64,000 nucleotides of DNA from Paragonimus skrjabini miyazakii (taxonomy: Eukaryota; Platyhelminthes; Trematoda; Plagiorchiida; Troglotrematidae): NCBI GenBank assembly GCA_014338405.1, contig JTDE01000243.1, positions 174,761-238,760 on the forward strand. The letters are read 5' to 3'. Of this stretch, positions 1 to 14,500 are shown in pieces. Made by a program: the position numbers and the translations under genes. Under the pieces are notes generated by a model. That model ran no database searches. It saw only the letters and a list, made by a program, of their open reading frames with translations, and had not been told where the DNA came from. Within the stretch, counting starts at the first letter, position 1. The number at the start of each line of letters is the position of its first letter.

Positions 1-3000
1 CGTGAATGTTGTCGTTGTTTGGCCGAGTTGTCTGTGAAATGAGTGCACTTAATGACGCGGGACAGTGAAATTCTTGTTGATGACGCCTTACTTTCACTTA
101 CAGCTCTGTTGTTTGCTTGCAAGGTGTAAGCGCCTTGATATTGTAAGTTTAAATGTAGACGTAGCTATTTTTAGTGGTTGGGTCCCCTCCCCTTCCCTTT
201 TTTTCCTTCTCTCTCCCGATACAGGGTTTGTCTTTTACTTCTTCGTGGTTGTGTGGCAGTTAAGCATCAATGTGAACCACTGATGTATTACTGTCTATGA
301 TGATGCAACTGCCCAAAACACGTTGAATGCTTTCTTTTACTCGGATATCGGTTCCAGTGGCCTTGGGTTACCACATTTTTAAATCTCAGACGCTTCTGAA
401 TAGAAAATCTCGCATTAAATAACACTTGTCATCACCTTGCTGCCACACTGATATCAGCAGCTAGAACGGTTATTGCATTCCAAGAAGAGACAAACTTAAC
501 ATGGCGTGAGCCCTTGCACAATACACAACATGTTGCCTGTTTGCGCGCCCTCTAACGAGGACCGCGTCACACAACTGGCTACGGAACCTAACCAGGATTA
601 TTTATGCCCTCTACACCGCAGCAATGCAACTGAGAGCTGGCTTGTTTCCAGTGAAAACCCATCGTCCACGTGGCCATCCAAAATCGACAGTGGAATTAAA
701 ATGCCGATGTGATAACAGCCATGAGAGTTCGCATCAAACTCTTCAGTCATGTCCTTTACCTATTCTGATAAGTGCAGACGACGCAACATCGTAGTCGCAT
801 TAATAATTCACAAAGTAAGGATGATCTGACAATCCCAAATCCTCACGGACAACTCAATTCATCAACCCGAGGACGGTGCCGTCTTTGTTTCTGTTGTGGC
901 TGTCTGCAACTCGTGCAAAATGAAAGCCACTGTCAGGCGCATTTGTCAAGAAATCGCTCAGTGCACTTCTGTCTTTCACCGTTCTTCGAAGCGCCCTTTC
1001 GTTAAAATATCCCAATGTCCCACTGTAATTAATAACGGAGGTTTCACACATCTATCGTCGAACAAATTCGTCCAGTAAATTGTTTTGTCAGACTGTGATA
1101 TCTCAGACATATGTGTAGTATTTATTCAATGCTGCATCAAAATATTCCATCTATACACCGCAGGTGCCTAGGGTATATATGAAATTTTACTTCTGATGTA
1201 CTGACCGATATATGCACCAGGTAATGCACGAGTCATAATGTGGAAACATGTATCTAATTTATACAACGGTATATACCCATCTTGGCGATTCGTGCAAATT
1301 CCAAATCTGGGAGGCGTGTCTCCTTCGTCGAAAATAAACTGTTCATGTTGGACCGGAAAATGTTACATGATTTGTGTCCTCTCATTGACTATTCCACTGT
1401 CATCAAAGAGATGAATTGCTTCAGAATGAAAAGGGAACGCCATTTATTCTGCAGCATGAATCGCAATGATTCTGGTGTTCCCAAGGCAACGTGAACCCTT
1501 TCATTTTCTTCGACAAGCTGAAAATCCGCCTCGAGCACGTTTGGTAGATTTTAGCAAAAATTCAGGTTTCATTTTCGTGTTAGACATCCCGATCACGAGG
1601 ACCTTGAGCAAACGCCTGTGCTATTCTTCGACTGAATCGCAATCGCACAGTCTGTCAAGGAAACGGCGGAGATCCGCGGTGAGAGAAAAAACACTGCCCA
1701 CTGATTGCCTATTCCCGTCCTGAAACTGACAGCTACATTGCTCCATGGGCAGGATGGAGTCCATGAGTTGACGTAGACGTCAAGACGTGTTATCAAGGAA
1801 TTGTGTCCATCAACTTGCTGCGCAGAACGATGTCCAAGGTCTTCTCTGATAGAAGGCAAAGATGGGCTGCTTTGCGTTACGCCAGGGTGAATTTGTCAAA
1901 GCATAACTTTGCCACAGCCTACCATCGTGAATGGGGCATATCTGGGACGGTGAATGAACACGGGCACGGGGTACTGGAGTTCTTGGTTGAAACAAATAAG
2001 TTTCGTTGATTTCCCTCTCCAAAGCGCCAATCCGTCAGTCCAAGGCTCTTTGGTGAAGTTCGACTCGCCTCCGGTTTGTTTTCTAGACCTTTTTTATTTT
2101 TTGAACTCTGGCGGATTCACCAAATTGTGAAAAGCAGGTCGAAAGGTTGCACACAAGCTTGCGGAGAATCATTTATCAACAACATATAGCACATTGCATT
2201 TAATTCAGTTGGTTCGCCTTCCACTAAGACTGGGTAGACTAGTGATTCGTCACTTGCCTCACTCGCTCTTGGTCTGGTGAGCATAGGCAGTATATAACCA
2301 CTCAGCAACCTGAACGTCACAAAGTCTCTCTGGCGTTCATATAGCATTACTGTCTGCTGTTTGAAAACTGTGTTGTCCATTGATATGTATTGACCATAGC
2401 GTGTTACTTTGATTTTCTAAATCCTCTAAACGAGTACTGTCAATTTCGCTGTCAACATTTTGTCACTAGTTTCGAAGGAGAGGGAGAAGTATCATTCAGG
2501 ACCTGTGGGCCTGTGATGCAGTAACATCCCGTTTTATGCTCACTTTTTGTGACTGAGTGTTGTGTGGAAGTTAACAGCTAACCATTTAGATTCTGTCGTC
2601 CGTGTGATCTGGTTGGGGTCAGGTTAATTGCTGCTCGGAATATTTTGCTCACCTACGACGTTGAAGCGACTGGTGGGTGATAAACATTTTATGCGTGGTC
2701 TCCTTTCTACTAGAAAGATGGCAAACATAGGCAACAATCCGGAGGGTAGCACTCTGCTAATCTTGAAATGACAGGCTTATTTTAAATATCTGGATCAACT
2801 GACCTAACGATGTTGGAGATCAGTGTACAAAACCTCAAACAGTCCGTCTTTAAGTTACCATTGGTCATTGTTGGAGTGAAAATCAGGATAAATCGAACGA
2901 CACTGGTTTATAAACCTCATCAACCGAACTCAAGCCTTTTCACTCTTACACGACTATTTTCAATATGTTACTTCACATTGAGCCTTCGTGATCAAAATGA

Positions 3001-5427
3001 TTTATCCAATCGGTTGCTGGGTTCTCTCAACTGAAATTATCACAGCAATGTGATCCTTAGTTTCGCAATGGTGAGACTTTTTTCGAACGCCCGTTATCCA
3101 CCTCACATTTAAGGGCACCTCCCCGTTTAGCAAATAACGCTTGTTTCCTGCCACATATGGGAATTCATGTTCACCTAAACTACTGGCTAGAAGCACTATA
3201 TTGGTAAACCGCTTCACTCAATCGGTTACCCTCATCCACAATGTCACCGGTTACCATTCTTAGACTTTGGTTTTAGTCAACTTTTTATTCGTTTATTTGC
3301 TGTTAAATACCATTTGTCCACGTGAGTTTGAGCAATTGACTCAAACTACAGTGCATCTAATCAGAATAAAGGCTGTTCATGAATGACGCTTCATACTGTG
3401 ACATGTGCAATGGCCAATTTACACGCTTAAGTGTTTTACTTCCGATGGTCTTTTTGTAGAAATGTTTAAAACAGTGGTACACTGTTCTTTTCGGGTGTAT
3501 CTTATTCAAATGAGCACAAAACATTTGACCTTGTCCAACTAACCTCAACAAAACGGCAAAACAGCAATACTATCTGACGTGTGTCACCTACTGATCACTA
3601 TAATACATTTACGATCACGAAGTCCACGGAAATTCTCTGTGGTTATGTCAACAATTTGCCTACACGTAGTTTATTCAACTTGGGTTTGAGTGATTTTTCT
3701 GCACATGACAGGCTATGACCTCTGATGCATCTGGATGGATGTAGACGGACATCTACTGGAAGGAAATACAGTCGCCCTACTAATTAGCTATAAGAGCTGG
3801 CAGTGAGTAGTTCCCAGTTCACGTGGGAAAACTAGGTTCTAATGTTGGACCAATGTTATGGTCCCTCAGTGATTGTCGTAGATATGACGTCTTTCAACTG
3901 TCGGTTTTAGCTTATCATATCGATTGTAAGAAATATTGTTGTATAGCAAGATTATTAATAGTTTTCACACTATTTATTTATCAGTCAAGTGGTCGAAATC
4001 TGTCCTGCGTTCTACCATTAATCTGGCCTCTCTTCAATCCACACACTTTTATGACAGTAAGAAAATTCTAACATTTCTACCTTAGAGAAAAGCTGTACGG
4101 ATGAAACCAAAAAAAGTCAGACTATTAGTCGCATTAGGACTGTTTCGAAAACTTTCATCTAAACACCTCAAGAAAATATGGTAACAATGCTATCAATTGA
4201 CTGAATTTCTGATAGACTTGTGACAGATTCAACAGTAACTCCATCAGTGCAATGGTTATAGACTGCAGAAAATCGTGAGGAGTGAATTGGATGTACGATC
4301 CAGAAACAATCTTGTTGTGATGATTAAACCTGATAATCTCTTGTTATATGTTGTCATACATTCGAACGATTAAGCCGATAAACATGCTCTTATGTAAATA
4401 TGTTCTGACCTTGGACAGCCCAGTAGACTCCAGTCTACAAGTTACTATGTGTATCGTCTGGGAGCAAACAGTGTGAGGTGCAAATGCTAGAAACCTACCT
4501 CATAATACCCATTCATAAAATACTTGATGTAAAATATTTTTTGGCTCATCATACAGCCAACTAAGGACAACTCTTCAGATTTCATTTGGAGTTGTTTTTG
4601 GAAATTCACATTTGCATGATAGACACACAATTTCTCTATGACAGTCAAAGCAGACTTCACTCATCGGCAAAACATTGTTCACCCATGGCACAAGTTATTA
4701 GTGTGGAGTCTCGTCTCAGGACCAGCATAATCCTGTTTGTCAACTTAGGCATCCTTCCTCGGACTTGGAGTAGTTTTGAGAAGGCTGTTTAACCAGTATT
4801 AAGGGTTTGTTTTTAAAGCACAGATGTGGACTGGAAAACTCACTGACAATTACAGTCGCAGTGCAGAAGGTTAGCAATGAATTTGACTAACCTCATGCGT
4901 TATTCTGAGTATCTTTTCACGTATTCAAATTTTCTATACCAGGAAATTTCACTTTACTGATCAGTATGACATATATATACCGGTCATTTTCTGAAATGCT
5001 TGGAAAAATCTCACATACAAATATTAGATGTGTGCCTGTAATAGAAGCGATCAAATTTAGCTACTTCAAAATATAGGGGCTGTTCAGCTCGGAGATAGAA
5101 TGCTATAAAAGAGTGCCGATAGAATAATCAGTTGCCTTAGTTTATGATACGGTCACGTCGAATGTTATAATGGATGTAACATATATTAGTTTGTTAACCG
5201 ATTTTTCATGCCCCCACGCATTAAGTCAAACAAAGGTTTTCGCCGTGGAAAGTCTGACTGAACATTATGCTTACAAGTGTATGATTCAGGAATGTCGAGA
5301 ACATTTAACATGATCACATGGCGTAGTCAGTAAAATTATTTACTGGTCTGAACATTCTTTATGGGAGTGATTGAAGATCCGAATACATCTAATAAAAACA
5401 TCCCACTCCATCTTTCGTCTATTGTAG
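1..5427 (+). other. Upstream flank or 5' intron with no recognised exon
   Basis: A TM1 exon ending in phase 1 (NVWRFPY-like, then Asn-Gly-Gly) must exist upstream of 5428. I did not find a matching Trp-Arg-Phe-Pro motif followed by a donor in this stretch. Only short open frames without family resemblance occur. The exon is either further upstream or too divergent to spot by eye. Confidence 0.6.
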
Positions 5428-5559
5428 GAGCATTCCTCATTCCGTACTTCATACTGATGGTTTGTAGTGCATTGCCAATGTTCTATCTGGAGCTCATATT
5501 GGGTCAGAAACATCGACGTGGTGCTATCGCTTTGTGGGACATTTGCCCCATATTCCGAG
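5428..5559 (+). CDS. SLC6 transporter exon 1 of those visible (TM2)
   Basis: Residues 1-45 of the visible protein. The exon opens within a Gly codon (phase 1) at the classic SLC6 boundary before AFLIPY, runs through TM2 with FYLELILGQ (Tyr20 is the Cl- ligand position) and enters the first cytoplasmic loop (HRRGAIALWDICPIFR). A pyrimidine-rich tract ends in TTGTAG at 5427, and the donor is GTAAGT at 5560. The Met at 5361 lies in the intron read-through and is not a start. An upstream exon ending in a single G, carrying TM1, is required. Confidence 0.93.
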
Positions 5560-8500
5560 GTAAGTTGCATTAATGTATCCTGAAAATATTCCTCATTTTC
5601 AGTGATAACTCGACCCCAAAGTCCCTTGTATCAAAATTAATGAAAAGGGTGCATAACGTTAGGTAATTAAACTTTTACCAATTTTATTATATAACGAGGG
5701 TTTCGGTTATTATTAGATTCCAATAATCGGTAGCAAATTTCCGAAAAAACAAAAGTTTATGATACGAAATAACTTTCTTGTACTGCGTGACAGTTTTTTA
5801 AACAATCGCGACACATTTTAATTTCTTACTTGTAACTGAGAATTACTTAAAGGTTTGTTAAAGTCCAGGAAGTGACTATTCTTGACAGTTGTAGCGAAAC
5901 GAGAACTTCCTACTTACTTGTCGTTAAGAAACAGAAGCAATGGGCAATATATGCGATACAAATTGGTTTGGGAGACATAAGCACAAAAAGTATCCGACTA
6001 ACGGAATAAGTGTGCAGATATACAAGGCGGCCATAAGTAAGAGATTCCAGAAGCACATTCAAGTTCTCGCAATAAAACCATTGCCTGCTGGTGGGTTGGT
6101 ATTACAAAGTGTACATTGTGTACATACACACCTCCCAGGACACTTGGCGGAGTTCGAGAAAACAAAGCATCATAGCAAGTCCTAACCTAGATGAAGTGAT
6201 TATGAATTCAAATCTTGAAGTCTCGGGGTATTATGCAGGTCAATAATACAAGGCTGTTGGTGGTAAAATATCATACTGCATGCACAAATTGATAATAACA
6301 GATACATTTTGTTTTGCTTAAGTACACGTCCATCTTGAGTGGTATTAACAAATTTTGACACCTATTGTTTGACTTTTAATAATACCCTACTGTTCATAAG
6401 GTTCACTTGTGATACTCTTTTCCTCCCATACTAGTACTATTTGGCAAAAATAAGATTACTTTGACGGGTTTATTTAGCCTTGATGCTATTCTGAAAACAT
6501 CAACACAATAATGTGGGGAATCCCGCAACGATTACCTCCACAGGTTGCTTCTTTTTAGTGGCTGAATTTCAGGAAACCATAATATGTTGTATATCGGTCA
6601 CACTTCACAGGGAGAATATTCATGGTTTCATTGTTTTTGTAACTACAACGTCACCATGTAACATGTTGGAACTAACTCGTGAAATTATAATCGCCTTCTA
6701 ACGTGAAAACCTGCGGTTAATCTTAATGGACGAGGTAAGATTGGTACACATCTTATCAGGGGCATTAATAACAAACCCAGTCACTTTCCTCTGGCAAAGT
6801 TTACTAATGCGCGTATACCATCTGAACTGGTGTAATCCCCAAATCATACAGAATCTTGAGGCAAAATAACTTCCAGTGCAGTTCTCTACGATGTTCTTAA
6901 CGTCAACTCCGTTCTACAAACTACTATGTACATTAACCACATGGTAAAATTAACCCGTGGTTAGTCGTTTTTTCAGAGGCCCGCAATTCATAAGTTCCTT
7001 ATATCGACACGCGTTACGTGTTCCAGCAAGGCTGGAATATCATGCAAGTGGTATAGACTAGAAGCATTAACTAGTTGAAAAATTGTATTTTTAATTTTTT
7101 TTCTGACTGTCAGGTGTCGGTATTGCTCAAGTGATGATCTCCTATATGGTCGCATTCTACTACAACACGGTCTCTGCCTGGTGTCTCTATTTTCTTATGT
7201 CGTCGATCGCGGACGATTTACCATGGACGCACTGTGACCAACGTCAAGGTAACACAGCCCAATGTGTGAGCTATGCGGATTTGGTCTCGGGATCCAATAC
7301 AACTTTCTCAGCAAATTCGACTTTAAGCCAGTTACAAAAATTCAGTCTAGCGTCAACGGAATATTTCGAGTTAGTGGACCGTTTCAGTTAAAGTTCACTT
7401 TTACAGTAAAAAATGACATAATGTTTCATTCAAATCGCCTTCAGATGATTGTTAATGTTCAAGAATAGTTGATATATTGTTGTGTTTTACATTACGACCG
7501 ATAGTTTAAAAGTTTTTACTTTTTAACGTATAACTAAGGACTGGAATGCTACTCATGAAAACACTACTATATACACTGCTCATTAGACTTAACAAAACAG
7601 AATTGGAATTTTATTGCAGCACATGTTTATTGGTGAAGTTTGCTGTAACCATGTCACCACCCTAGTGATTATTATTGTTCTATAAGTCTACTTACAAAGC
7701 GAGTCTCACCCACACATCCTACTGTGGTTGACACTGCAGGGAAACAAAATGGATTACCGCAACTGCAAATTAATTCTCCTGATTTGGATCGCAAACTTTA
7801 TAGCCACTTTATTTTGTTGGGCAGATGAATCTTGAAAACACGTTAGTATAATCTGTAAATGTGCTGTCACGTTCTAAGTGAATTGGTCGTTCCAGTTGAA
7901 GAGTACAAACAATTTGATTATCATATAGATTGAACATCACTCACAGTTGATCGCAGCTGTCGCATTCCCATTGACTTCCCAGTCGGCCCTTTTTAAAAAG
8001 AAGCACTAGACTCGAGTTTCGCTATAATCAGGGGCGTCAGTAATCAAAATACAGCTCAACAAGTTAGTGATTCTTGTGATTTCATCTTGGAGAAAAGTCC
8101 TAGTCGAGAGGTCGTCGATTTGAGTTAGCAGACATTTACTGTCTCCTCTAGAGGAAATCGGGCGAACTGATCATTACTCACAAGCGAAAGTGGTTGGGCG
8201 TTCACGTATGATAATTCGATCGTGCCTAACGTGAGGTCAATGGCGCGGCGGTAAACACGGTTGCCTCATGAACAACGTGGCCGTGGTTCTAGTCCCGGCA
8301 GTGGTGATGATATACACTACTGACGAGCTCAAATGAGAGCGAAACTCGAGTCTGGTGCTTCTTTTCGAAAGGAGCCGACTGGAAAGTCTATTTGAATGTG
8401 AACGCTGCGAGCAATTATGGATGATATTCAATCCACATAAAAACCAAAATCCCGTACTACTCGTCAGTAATTTGGTTATCTGTTATAAACACCTGAAGAT

Positions 8501-11500
8501 TTTGCCGCCAAGTTCCGTAACCCACGTTTAGGTGTGCAAAAATATTTCCTGTAAATCCTCTACTTTCTTTGACCAATTATCCTTAAATCACTTGGAGCCC
8601 AAATGAGCTTAAACCATTCGACACCGAAGGGTAGGTGTCACGTGTTAGGCAGGGTGTCATTTCCATGTAGGGTTAAATCTCCCCACCCCCAATCAGTGGG
8701 CCGTGAGCCACCTTACGTATGCAATGCTTCAAGGCCTAAGTGGCTTTCTGAACTTCACGTATAGTTCGTACCTGTCTCATGACCCAAACAAATTTATCGT
8801 ACAAACAACTCCGGTTATAAGGAATATGGGAAGCATTGTAATTTGCCGGATGGTTGCATACAAATAAACATTGATTATTCACGCGAGGGATATAGCTTAT
8901 TTTAAACAATGTGACATACAGACCGCACTATCACAAGTAGGAGAGCCAACGCAACAGCTTACGGGGAAAATTGACTCGGTAGTCACAGAATGGAGGAACT
9001 GCTCTTAGGTTTCAAAAGGACTACAAGAAATTGTAGGCTCAATACTGGTGCCAAATTATTCAAATTTATATGGAAGTAACTAGGAAAAATTAATGATATA
9101 ATTGATAGGATACTATTTTTTCTCTTCTGCCAAAAAGAAGTGCTTACCAGAAAGGGATCGAGATCTGAACTTAACTTTCTAGATGTTTATTGCACATGTT
9201 GAAGAGCATTACAATTTTCAAGCATCTCAGTTACATCAAACTTAGATGCATTATCAGCTTGTCAGGTGTCCATTTTCGGAAAGAGTCATGTTGGTGAAGA
9301 AATCACGTTAAGTGATCAGCAAAGCAAAGGAATAGAATGTTTTCTGAACAAAGGGTTCGATGTAACTAACAGGAAACTTGCTAACTGCCAGCAAAAATGG
9401 TATTATCTGTCTACTACAGATTATAGAACTGTAAGAAATTTTCCTCAAAATTTTTAAAGATATATGTGACTACTGGATGAAATTTTTTCGTTTTGGTAGA
9501 CGTCGAAAAAACCTGGAACATCCGAGAATCTCGCTTAACCTTTCAAAAACGGTCACAGAATTAGGTCAAGATGAACTGATGAAAATATTATTTTGGATGT
9601 GTAATCCTGATTTGAACTCAATTAGGAATAGCTGAGGCTTAACGATACACTTTAGGTGTTAACATAGACATCCCTTCTCAACAAAGAATGGTCACAGTGG
9701 CTGAAATACATGTGACCAACACTTGAAATCCACATAAAACCTAGCTACTCAGCGTTATGACGCCTACGTCACTTGAAATGTTGGCAAGTCACCGGTGTTG
9801 AATAATTTTGCGAGGTACATTTGATAGACCTGAGCGGGCTTACTTTTTAGGGAACTTGATGAAACCTGTTGATATTACATTCATTCAGCAATAGATATAT
9901 CAATTGTAAATGCACGTACAATGTGCGATCTGAAAGTGAACGATAAAATAAATAGTCAATTGCAGTCGTCTCAAAATTAGGACAAATATCGTTAATTGGA
10001 ACGCGTCTGTAATGTACTGACAGCTATATATACTGGAATGGAAACGAATGAGTGGTAGATTTTAGGCGACTGACGTAAACAATATGCATAACGTGAACAA
10101 AGATACAAAATTATGCAGACACATTTACTTAGTAGTAATGAGGATGAAAAGGGAGGAATACTATTGTTTGGAAAACTTATCACACTGTAGGTTTGGCTAT
10201 GTCGGATACGATCAATAATCAACGGTTGACCGTGGTAGGCCAGTGATAGTAACGAGTTTGTTTCATCCACATACCAGAAAAGTCAAAGGGCAGAAGCCCA
10301 AATATACTTTCTCAAATGAATCCGGAGCAAGATTTGTTTATTTTGAATAAAAATACTACTTAATTAATTCTGTAGCTTAGAAGAGGTACAATTATGAAAA
10401 ACCAGCAATTGGTCAAAATTTGAATCAAGGACAGAAATAGCATATCCAAAAGCGTCAATGTTGTACCAGCTGAGCGACGAAGCTACTCCGGGAGCTCAGA
10501 ACTATTTCATTTGAATTCAATCAGTCGGCCGTCCCACAGTTTCCTAATGAATCAACCAAACTGTTCAGGAGATCAACTGTCCCGATATTCTTACTCAGTT
10601 CACATTTAAATCCACCTTCACTACTGTTAAGCAGTGTAACTCCATTATTTGTGAGATGTTTGCCGGAAACCCAATTGTGAAAAACCCCGGATTTGGCTTA
10701 ATTTTATTCGCCAAATGCGCAACCGGTAGAGTGCTTGCTACAGTTTGGTATGCTGTTCCCTTAATTTATTCGAATGTTGCAGGAATCAAGGTCTTTGAAA
10801 ATTGAGTCAATGTAAAATAACATTCTCTACTAGCGAAGACTGCAGTCTTCTGGATAAAACTTCACTAGCTGTAAGCAACGGCCTTTTTCTGTAGTAAGAG
10901 TCATGAACAAAGAAGTGTGGTTGAGGTTATTATTAACGGTTTTAAAACGTGTGCTAATAAGCATGAGAACTTGATGTCCACAGTTCAGACAAATATTAAC
11001 TGGCGAACTCAAAAATAAGATGGACGAGGTGATTTACGGAGAAACTTGCCCTTCCACATATATAGACGAGTTAGCAATCATGGAACACTAATGAACAAGG
11101 ATCAGTGAAGTCACTGTGACATACAGAAGATTATCTGGCGGAAAAAAAGCCTGGGAGTTGAGAACGAGAACGCTTGGGAAGATGCAAGAGAAATATAACG
11201 AATTGGTTTGGAAGGGTTTATGAATCTTAAGGGTAGCGGGTTATATTGACATGATAAGCTTGTAGGGGATGAGACACTCAACCTTGAAATGTGTCTGTCA
11301 ATCGTCTAGTTGGAGTGGGCTGCGTTCAAACATTAACAGTGGAGCGAAATATAAAATGTTATTCATTACACGTTTGCGTAAATGACTCCCTGTTTATGAG
11401 AATCTGGTAACAACCAGGTATGCTTATGTGTGTCAACCGGTTATTGGTTGAGTTACTACTCCACGAACACCCATAATTTATTGTGGGTTCTGCACTCAGA

Positions 11501-14500
11501 CAAGCCTTTGGGCTAGCCCGCTTAGAAAGGAAGCGCTGGACCCGTGTTTTACACGTATTAGAGTTCATCAGTAGGGCATATCCCCGTCCACGCCGGAATT
11601 TGCACTTCGGTCCTCATAAGTATCAAAACGCTAGCCTGAGCCCCTGCAGTCTCATAACAGTCATGTTGAATAATCATAGCCAAACGCTTGACCATACCCG
11701 CGCGTGAATGCTTCAACTTGTTCGATCAAGGTGAAAGCCGAAATCAAATACGTATGAGGGGAGGGTGTTAAACTGGTAATAACCTAAATCCCGATAATTA
11801 CACCAGTATTTATGTCGTTTGGAAATTGTTCTTGTGACCATTTTAGTACCGACAAAACAGTACTATCGTGTAGTTTGCGTTCTCCTGACAAGCTTTGGGC
11901 GACACACAATCGATGATAACGTATACCAAGACCTAACCAAGTCTTCGGACAAGTGTTATTATTAGTATAAACAGCAAGACTAAGTACAAGAAACGAGTCT
12001 CAATTTGCCTGCGTTCGCAGGGCAAGGATAAAAATTCGAGGGCACAAGACTGTCTGGTGTCTAAGTGGGTAATGATGGACCCAACCACAAGCAGCCAACA
12101 AGCAAAGGTAGGCCAGCAAAACGCAGTCGAAACAGTCTGGTGTGTAATTGAGTAACTGGTTTTTCTTCAGGCAGATTGGTTGGTGACAGTTACCATGGTC
12201 AACAGCTAAGCCGTGTTTACATGGCTGGCGAAGACGGTAATGGAAAGAACTGACACATATGTGTTAATCTATAACTAAAGGAAGCAAACCAGATAAGTTG
12301 GCACTGAAGCTGCGGGTAACAGCGGACCGTCACAGTGACGACTTCATACGATTGGCCACGCAGATTCAACCGAACAGAATTTTTACATCCGTGAAAATCC
12401 TGCAGATTATCATTGTCAATATCCACCAGTCTTTTTGCGTCCTTTCTTAACTCCAATCTGTTTCATATTCCAAATAACATTCCTCACACTTAAATTCCTG
12501 GTATATCAAAAGAAACCATCAGCACAAAGCATTGAACAAGATTAAATGGGTTAATGGATAAACATTTTCACGGATATAGTGGTAGTCTCCGTCGTCTGAC
12601 CAGAAAATCTGATAATCAGCAATCGATTTTTAAACAGTCGTGTAATGTTCTTAACGCCACTCGCGTTTTGACTACATATTTGGTGGACATAATTTGTGTT
12701 TACTTTGCTTTAGACAAATTAATGTAGCAAATTGAAGAGAAGGCTCTAAGATTTTGACGTGCTTGCTATAGGGGCATAAACTGCATGCATCCATGCGTGA
12801 TGAACACAGAGCCTGGAAAACCGTGGTATGAATCAACACTGCTACTGAAATTCACTGAGTCGTCCCGGCTGCCAGAGTTAGCTCATACCTTTATGACAAT
12901 AACAATCCGATTGGGTCGCTTCGGATTCAGAAACAGCAGCCAGGACTTCACTATCTAATCCATTTGACTTTTTTGCAAGTGTGCTTGAATGCACCAAAAC
13001 ATTTAGCTCCAAAGAATCACTTGTTTAGCAATCAACTCGATTAACTAGAACTAGCTGTGATCAGGATTCTAGTCTTGTTTACCTAAAAATTCTTTTTGCG
13101 CGCTGCAAGCGGATGTTTCAGACTATTTTATGGAATCATGAAAATCCAAATTCTCAATTACTGTAATACTGCCAAAACAAATTAAAATTAAAATAAATGA
13201 ACAATCTGCCCCAATTCGCAGTGGATACGAATGTGAACGAATTAGTGCATTGACAAGATATCTGGAATGATTGGTAGCTTACTAAACTGACCGAAATGAC
13301 TGTCGTGAAAATTTTCATCAATGCCTACGAATATCAAAAATAGTACACTCGAATACTCACTCACTCAGCACTTCTCAACGGAAAATATCCTGTCAACTAG
13401 ACTAGCTTTGATGACGATAAAATAACTAGATAATGTCGGACACATACAAAAGCCCACGCTATCAGACGAATAGTGTATGATAATCAATACATTTCTTTGT
13501 AAAGGGTGGTTTAGAGAATTGAGACTCTAATCCTTCACTTGAAATTTGCCTATCCAAACCCTGGTTTGACTTACGCAAACAAATACGAAGGAAATCACCG
13601 TAAAACACAGTTTTGCCAGCGTAAACATTGAAGGAGGTTGAATATGAAAAAAATTGTTCGATCAAGTCTTGCTAACAGATAATAGGAATGTGCCTCTCTG
13701 CGACGGATATAAACTTGTGACAATCAAACATCCACAGACTAAACGATGCACCAAGGTTGTTTACCCGACATTTAACACAACTGCAATAAAAGAATATTTA
13801 TAAAAGAGTAGTTTTTTTCTTCGAATAATTCCAGAATTATGTTCATTGAATTATTACGGCCCAGCATTCAAAACTTCATCCTCAATAAACTATTCGATAA
13901 AAGTTTAGGCCATTGTATTGTTGAATCAACAAGCAACCCCTTACTCAGTTGACAACCACAAGTTATCCAGTGGTTCGTTTGATCTTAAAAAGGTTTTATC
14001 AGCGTCGAATAATAAACCATGCATCTAATTCAGCCGGTGGGGCATGTAGTTAAGGAAATTTCATAAAATTAATGAAGCAACATTTAAGTTGGTAAGAGGA
14101 ATGTAAATATCTTCGATTTAAAAGACGACTAACCAAACCATTTGCACGTAAACTCATTCAGACAAGGAATACCCCGCACATGATGAACGTGGAGAACTAC
14201 TCTACCTGTGTGTATACGTTGATTTCTCTGTGAAAGGCTCAGCTTTGTGGTATATGATTAAAAATTTTCTCGGTGTCTGATCCCCTCCCAGCCCCATTGT
14301 GTTCACATAGATAAACTGTTCTTCTTGATCACGAGGTGATCTAGTTTAATTAGAATGGCAGCTAATAAGGTAATGGCTGTCAGTTTACATCGTCATTCTA
14401 ATACTTCACTGTAACCAGCTTTATTCTCGGTTACGCTCATCCGGTACAGAGAGCCAAACTGAAGTTCTTGTAGTAAGCCGAAGCACTGGTGAAGAATATA

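Noticed and set aside
1265..1300. Candidate TM1 exon from TGG-CGA-TTC (Trp-Arg-Phe)
   Set aside because: The next codons do not give Pro-Tyr or the Gly-Gly end of TM1, and no donor in the right phase follows.
5361..5573. Open frame starting with Met at 5361 as a gene start
   Set aside because: The first 22 codons read through intron; SLC6 homology begins exactly after the TTGTAG acceptor at 5427, and TM1 must precede it.
8234..8298. Functional tRNA gene
   Set aside because: The sequence has A- and B-box likeness but recurs as a dispersed repeat with flanking arms, which is typical of a SINE rather than a tRNA.
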